Origin: Spirochaetales bacterium
Lineage (GTDB): Bacteria > Spirochaetota > Spirochaetia > ARS1246
Direction of reading: 5' to 3'
NCBI GenBank assembly: GCA_018644745.1
Contig: JABGPX010000452.1
Span: forward strand, 1-9,508
Length of the DNA stretch: 9,508 nucleotides
The notes beneath the pieces were generated by a model. The model was not told the origin of the DNA, made no database searches, and worked only from the letters and a program-made list of their open reading frames with translations. Of the stretch, positions 6,151 through 9,508 are shown in pieces. Numbering within the stretch: the stretch's first letter is position 1; every line of letters starts with the position of its first letter. Both the position numbers and the translations under genes were made by a program.

Positions 6151-7647
6151 TTATTGAACCTCCATTTCAGGGTTATTTCTTAAATCTAAAAATCGCTGGA
6201 ATGGTATTTCCCAAGACTCATGTTCGATCGGTTCAAAAGTGCGAAGATCGGTCGATTCCCGCACAACGGATTCAAAATCGTCAAAACTGCCAATCTCACC
6301 GATTCCGTATAATTGAACGAGAGCATTACCCAAAGCACTTGCTTCGGATGAACCGGCTACAACGGGGCGGTCGGTGGCAGATGCAGTAAAAGTGTTTAAC
6401 AGCGCGTCCTGAGCCCCTCCTCCCACGACATATATATCTGTGAATAATCGATTTGTATACCCTCCTATTGCCGTTACTGTGGCGCGATAATCTAGCGCAA
6501 GGCTTTCATAGATTGCCCGGGCGATTTGCTCTGGAGATTCTGGAATCGGCTGGCGAGATTCTTTACAGAAATTTTGTATTGCGTCGATCATCGACCGAGG
6601 TGCATAAAAACGCACGTCATCCGGATTGATGAGACTGCGAAAAGGTGAGGAATTAGATGCCAGGGTTGAGATGTCCTGGTATGAGAGATTGGCGCCTTGA
6701 AGGTTCCACTCTTTTCTGCACTCCTGTAGAAGCCATAGTCCCATAATATTTTTTAGGAACATGAATTTCCCGTTGTGGGTCCATTCATTGTTGAATCGAT
6801 CCTTGCTTGCCTCGTCGCCCGTTATCGGTGTATCCGTTATCGCTCCGACCAGAGACCATGTACCGCTAGAAATAAAAATTGTTGATTCGTCGGGAAGAAT
6901 CTGGGTGGCCACGGCCGACGCGGTGTCGTGGCTTGCAACCGCAATTGTCGGAATTCCTTGAAGATCAGTGGCTTCATTAACTGCCGTGAGGATCGTGCCT
7001 GTTTGATCTCCCGGATGATGTATCGAAGGCATAATCGAGACCGGCACCTCCAATGCGTCCAGAATATCTACCGCCCAGTTCTTTGTGTCCGCCGAAGCAA
7101 GTTGAGTCGTGCTGGCATTGGTAAATTCAACGCTTCGTTCACCAGTGAGAAGAAAAGTAAGAATGTCGGGGATCATAAGAAAGGTGTCGGCCCGGTCGAA
7201 TAATTGAGGGCGGTTTTGGGATAGAGAAAGCAGTTGGAGTGATGTGTTGAAAGGCTGATACGATATACCTGTTCGCTCAAACAACCTTTTACTTCCATAC
7301 ACCGAATCTAGAACAGAAAGCATCTTTTCCGTACGTCGGTCGCGATAGTGATGAGGAGTCAAGCACAGGTCTTCATCCACTCCAACAAGACCAAAATCAA
7401 CTCCCCATGTATCGATGCCGATTGAAGCTATCTCCCCATCGCCGTCAATTACCGCCTTTGAAAGAGTTGTGATAACACTTTGAGCAAGGTAATAAATCGG
7501 CCATTTCAGGTGCTCGCCGACAGCTACGGGGAAATTCTCAAAACGGTTAATCTGCTCGAGCGCTACCTGTCGGCCGTCGAATCTCCCGAGGAAACCGCGT
7601 CCGCTGCTTGCGCCGAGATCGATCGCAAGGACATTACGGTAAGCCAT
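6151..7647 (-). CDS. rhaB: Rhamnulokinase (FGGY family)
   Basis: This 498-residue protein is a full-length FGGY carbohydrate kinase, close in size to E. coli RhaB (489). It transfers a phosphate from ATP to L-rhamnulose, giving L-rhamnulose 1-phosphate. Seen are the N-terminal phosphate-binding DLGASSGR (10-17), the RhaB-typical SIGIDTWGVDFGL (75-87) and HYRDRRT (100-106), the SHDTASAV motif with the likely catalytic base Asp241, the ISSGTWSLVG segment (259-268), and the YVVGGGAQ adenine-side motif (406-413). GGAGAG lies five bases before the ATG. It is the last gene of the minus-strand cluster, 18 bases after the URO-D-like gene. Rhamnose isomerase and rhamnulose-1-phosphate aldolase are not in the window, so the substrate could also be a related ketose such as fuculose or a non-deoxy ketose. 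The RhaB subfamily call is strong. Confidence 0.92.
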   Translation of the reverse strand: MAYRNVLAIDLGASSGRGFLGRFDGRQVALEQINRFENFPVAVGEHLKWPIYYLAQSVITTLSKAVIDGDGEIASIGIDTWGVDFGLVGVDEDLCLTPHHYRDRRTEKMLSVLDSVYGSKRLFERTGISYQPFNTSLQLLSLSQNRPQLFDRADTFLMIPDILTFLLTGERSVEFTNASTTQLASADTKNWAVDILDALEVPVSIMPSIHHPGDQTGTILTAVNEATDLQGIPTIAVASHDTASAVATQILPDESTIFISSGTWSLVGAITDTPITGDEASKDRFNNEWTHNGKFMFLKNIMGLWLLQECRKEWNLQGANLSYQDISTLASNSSPFRSLINPDDVRFYAPRSMIDAIQNFCKESRQPIPESPEQIARAIYESLALDYRATVTAIGGYTNRLFTDIYVVGGGAQDALLNTFTASATDRPVVAGSSEASALGNALVQLYGIGEIGSFDDFESVVRESTDLRTFEPIEHESWEIPFQRFLDLRNNPEMEVQ

Positions 7648-7652
7648 TTTTA

Positions 7653-7658
7653 CTCTCC
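7653..7658 (-). promoter_or_regulatory. Shine-Dalgarno site for rhaB
   Basis: On the minus strand GGAGAG is followed after five bases by the rhaB ATG. It lies between the URO-D-like stop and the kinase start and confirms the kinase start. Confidence 0.65.
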
Positions 7659-7665
7659 ACTCAGA

Positions 7666-8811
7666 TTAACGCTTGCCGACTATGGATTTTAGGCCTTCGG
7701 CGAAGTATTTATAGTTATTCCAGGAGACGTCGTCCGGGACGCCATGATCGAGGGCCGGGACATATCCTCCTCGACTTATCGCCGCGCGGATGCGCTCCAG
7801 TTCATCATCTATTTCTCTAGGGCCTGATGCCAATGCACGTTTGTCTATTCCTCCCATCATACCTAATCCGGCGTATTTTCTCTGTAGCGCACTAATATCA
7901 CAGCCCGCGGTAACTTCCATGGGCCACAGATAGTTGACTCCTGCCCTCATCATTGAAGGAATAATCGTCTCCGGATTGCCGTCTGTGTCTACCGACATAA
8001 AAGGGATATTGTGCTCATCGGCGAACTTCTTAATCCGAAGATAATTTGGAGCTAAAAACTCATCCCAGTGCTCCGGAGAAATAAGAGATCCCTGCCGTCC
8101 ACAGAGGTCTTCCCATATGTGAATTACGTCGACCCTCACATGTTCCACCACGCGCTCGAAAATGGTTAAGTAAAGTGATGTGAGATGATCCATTATCTCA
8201 TGTAACAGATCGGGCATTGTATAGAATGCGATAAGGCACTCCTCAACGCCAAACAGCCAGCGTATTCCGCCGAATAAAGTAACATCCGGGCAATATCCAA
8301 GCTGAATCGGATATCCTTTGGCCATCCAGGATGCGCACCGCTCCCTCCAGTCGCCGGCGAGACGATCCGGATTGTCGGGATCTAATCTTTCTACTTTAAA
8401 TTTCTCCCAGCTTTTTCGGTCCGTTACCGGATGCTGGAGGAATTCAGACATCGACATGTTTTTTTTTATATCACGCCGCTTTATTCCCCAACTATCAATA
8501 TAGACAACATATTCGTCTGATTCCTCTATTATGCCTTGGTCAAAAACCGGACACGGACCGCAATTGACGGGAACAACTAGGGGAGGGGAGTCGGGTTCGA
8601 AAAGCTTGCGATAGTCATTTACCTCGGTGATCCGATTTTCCTGCACTGATTGTATCCACGGATAATACTCCCGCCGTTCGAGATTTTCGGGTAGGCCTTC
8701 CTTTTTCCAGCGATCGTACGTTGTATCCCACGCACCCCAAAATAGCCAATAAGGCGGTCTATCCACAGGCTCTCTCGAAAGGCAGGCGAGAAAACGTTCT
8801 CGGTCGTTCAT
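7666..8811 (-). CDS. Uroporphyrinogen decarboxylase (URO-D) superfamily protein, second type
   Basis: This 381-residue protein begins NDRERFLACLSREPVDRPPYWLF, the usual opening of divergent URO-D proteins, and ends with DISALQRKYAGLGMMGGIDKRAL, ISRGGYVPALDHGVPDDVSWNNYKYF, also typical. HIWEDLCGRQGSLISPEHWDEFLAPNY (about 231-257) forms the central active-site region. The RQAGR motif of HemE is replaced by LFWGAW (23-28), and the HxCG zinc motif of corrinoid methyltransferases by VDTDGN (274-279), so neither the heme role nor that methyltransferase chemistry is supported. It differs clearly from the plus-strand URO-D protein and is not a recent duplicate. AAGGAG lies seven bases before the ATG. 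It lies between a TIM-barrel isomerase-like gene (29-base gap) and rhaB (18-base gap), which suggests a role in the same sugar pathway. A run of nine A occurs in its coding strand. The reaction is unknown. Confidence 0.87.
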   Translation of the reverse strand: MNDRERFLACLSREPVDRPPYWLFWGAWDTTYDRWKKEGLPENLERREYYPWIQSVQENRITEVNDYRKLFEPDSPPLVVPVNCGPCPVFDQGIIEESDEYVVYIDSWGIKRRDIKKNMSMSEFLQHPVTDRKSWEKFKVERLDPDNPDRLAGDWRERCASWMAKGYPIQLGYCPDVTLFGGIRWLFGVEECLIAFYTMPDLLHEIMDHLTSLYLTIFERVVEHVRVDVIHIWEDLCGRQGSLISPEHWDEFLAPNYLRIKKFADEHNIPFMSVDTDGNPETIIPSMMRAGVNYLWPMEVTAGCDISALQRKYAGLGMMGGIDKRALASGPREIDDELERIRAAISRGGYVPALDHGVPDDVSWNNYKYFAEGLKSIVGKR

Positions 8812-8818
8812 TTTCTAA

Positions 8819-8824
8819 CTCCTT
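8819..8824 (-). promoter_or_regulatory. Shine-Dalgarno site for the second URO-D gene
   Basis: AAGGAG on the minus strand sits seven bases upstream of the ATG at 8811, in the 29-base gap after the TIM-barrel gene. It is the strongest ribosome site in the window and confirms the start. Confidence 0.7.
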
Positions 8825-8840
8825 AATTTCTAAATAGGTA

Positions 8841-9508
8841 TTAGCGCTGGCCTTGCGCAGCACTCAATTGCCCGTCTGCGACAAGCTCGTTTAGAGGCAG
8901 TCCATCTTTGGGGATGAATTTCCGCCAGTATTCTACAGAGCATTCCAGATCGCGAATGATGTCCCGATTGAAGGACGAGGTGCCGAAGAAAATTTCTAAA
9001 GTAAGATAAATATCCGCGCACCGCGGAGGCATCTCTGAGTCGCATTGATTGTGATAAGAAACAGCCAGTGATTCAAGAACCTTTTCTCCTGAAATAATTC
9101 CTGTCGAATTGTGCATCGGAGTAAATGGATTGTGGGATGATGAGCTTTCCTCGGTCTGCTGTAGATGTATTATAGGTGAATAGCATCCGAGCTTTTCTAT
9201 CCATCTATAGGGAGCTCCGTCTTGCTCCTCCGCGAAGAGATGGGGATGAGCGTCCATTTCACGCATAATTTTTTCGATATACTTTTCAACGGCGGATAAA
9301 TCCCGAGTGCATTCTTCAACAAGCTCATAGCAACTGTTGGGTCCGAGCCAAACCGTTCTGTTATCGCGAAAACCTCCGAATTGCGTATGATCCTTAATTA
9401 TCGAGAGGATCTGACTTTCGCTTGGACGGAGAAACTTTCTTTGACCCGTTTGATGGCCCGTATCTAGGGTTATGTATAGCGGTTTTCCGGTTCTAGTATA
9501 AACTTCCT
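8841..9508 (-). CDS. Xylose-isomerase-like TIM-barrel protein, 5'-partial
   Basis: The frame is open from the stop at 8841 to the right edge, giving 221 visible residues, so the N-terminus is off the window; the Met at 9266 is internal. Translating beyond it shows LYITLDTGHQTGQRKFLRP (visible residues 10-28), then SPIIHLQQTEE (110-120), NPFTP with NSTGIIS, and LTLEIFFG (169-175). The Asp15/His18, His114 and Glu171 positions fit the metal-binding acidic and histidine residues of the sugar phosphate isomerase/epimerase (AP endonuclease 2-like) fold. Such proteins isomerise or epimerise ketoses, inosose-like rings or sugar phosphates. Being 29 bases upstream of the URO-D-like gene and in line with rhaB, it probably supplies the sugar or ketose form the kinase uses. 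That is inference; the fold call is reasonably firm, the substrate is not known. Confidence 0.75.
   Translation of the reverse strand, partial: EVYTRTGKPLYITLDTGHQTGQRKFLRPSESQILSIIKDHTQFGGFRDNRTVWLGPNSCYELVEECTRDLSAVEKYIEKIMREMDAHPHLFAEEQDGAPYRWIEKLGCYSPIIHLQQTEESSSSHNPFTPMHNSTGIISGEKVLESLAVSYHNQCDSEMPPRCADIYLTLEIFFGTSSFNRDIIRDLECSVEYWRKFIPKDGLPLNELVADGQLSAAQGQR

Noticed and set aside
6120..6389. An 89-residue plus-strand frame overlapping the rhaB 3' end
   Set aside because: It starts at a TTG with no ribosome site and most of it lies opposite the well-supported kinase.

Overview
This window comes from a bacterial chromosome with roughly balanced base composition. It holds two tightly packed gene clusters that point at each other and meet near position 6090. 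No rRNA, tRNA, CRISPR array or insertion sequence was seen. The mix of divergent uroporphyrinogen-decarboxylase-like (URO-D) proteins, a GH172 (DUF2961) glycosidase, a rhamnulokinase and a small carbohydrate-esterase-like hydrolase is the kind found in glycan-degrading lineages of the PVC and FCB groups and related candidate phyla (Lentisphaerae, Planctomycetes, Latescibacteria, Hydrogenedentes and similar). This placement is inferred from gene content only and is weak.

The plus-strand cluster (1-6026) has seven genes, with gaps of no more than about 26 bases or small overlaps, so it is probably one transcript. In order they are: an AtuA/DUF1446 protein whose 5' end lies outside the window; a DUF4387 protein; the alpha and beta subunits of a fumarase/tartrate-dehydratase-type iron-sulfur hydro-lyase; a URO-D-superfamily protein; a GH172 enzyme; and an alpha/beta hydrolase. 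The first four form a recognisable organic-acid module. The last three look like a glycan or glycoside part.

The minus-strand cluster (9508 down to 6151) reads: a xylose-isomerase-like TIM-barrel protein whose N-terminus lies beyond the right edge; a second, quite different URO-D-superfamily protein; and rhamnulokinase (RhaB). This looks like a sugar isomerisation/phosphorylation set. No rhamnose isomerase, aldolase or transporter is visible here.

The only non-coding stretch of any size is the roughly 124-base junction at 6027-6150. It contains a weak candidate terminator and an orphan ribosome-binding site with a start that opens only an eight-codon frame. Both promoters must lie outside the window.

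A working interpretation, by inference only, is a catabolic locus. GH172 and the esterase would release or deacylate a sugar, the minus-strand genes would isomerise and phosphorylate it (a 6-deoxy-ketose or similar), and the AtuA-DUF4387-hydro-lyase module would process an organic-acid intermediate. Each arm has its own URO-D-like protein. Neither URO-D protein has the hallmarks of heme biosynthesis or of the known zinc-thiolate methyltransferases, and they are the most obscure part of the locus.
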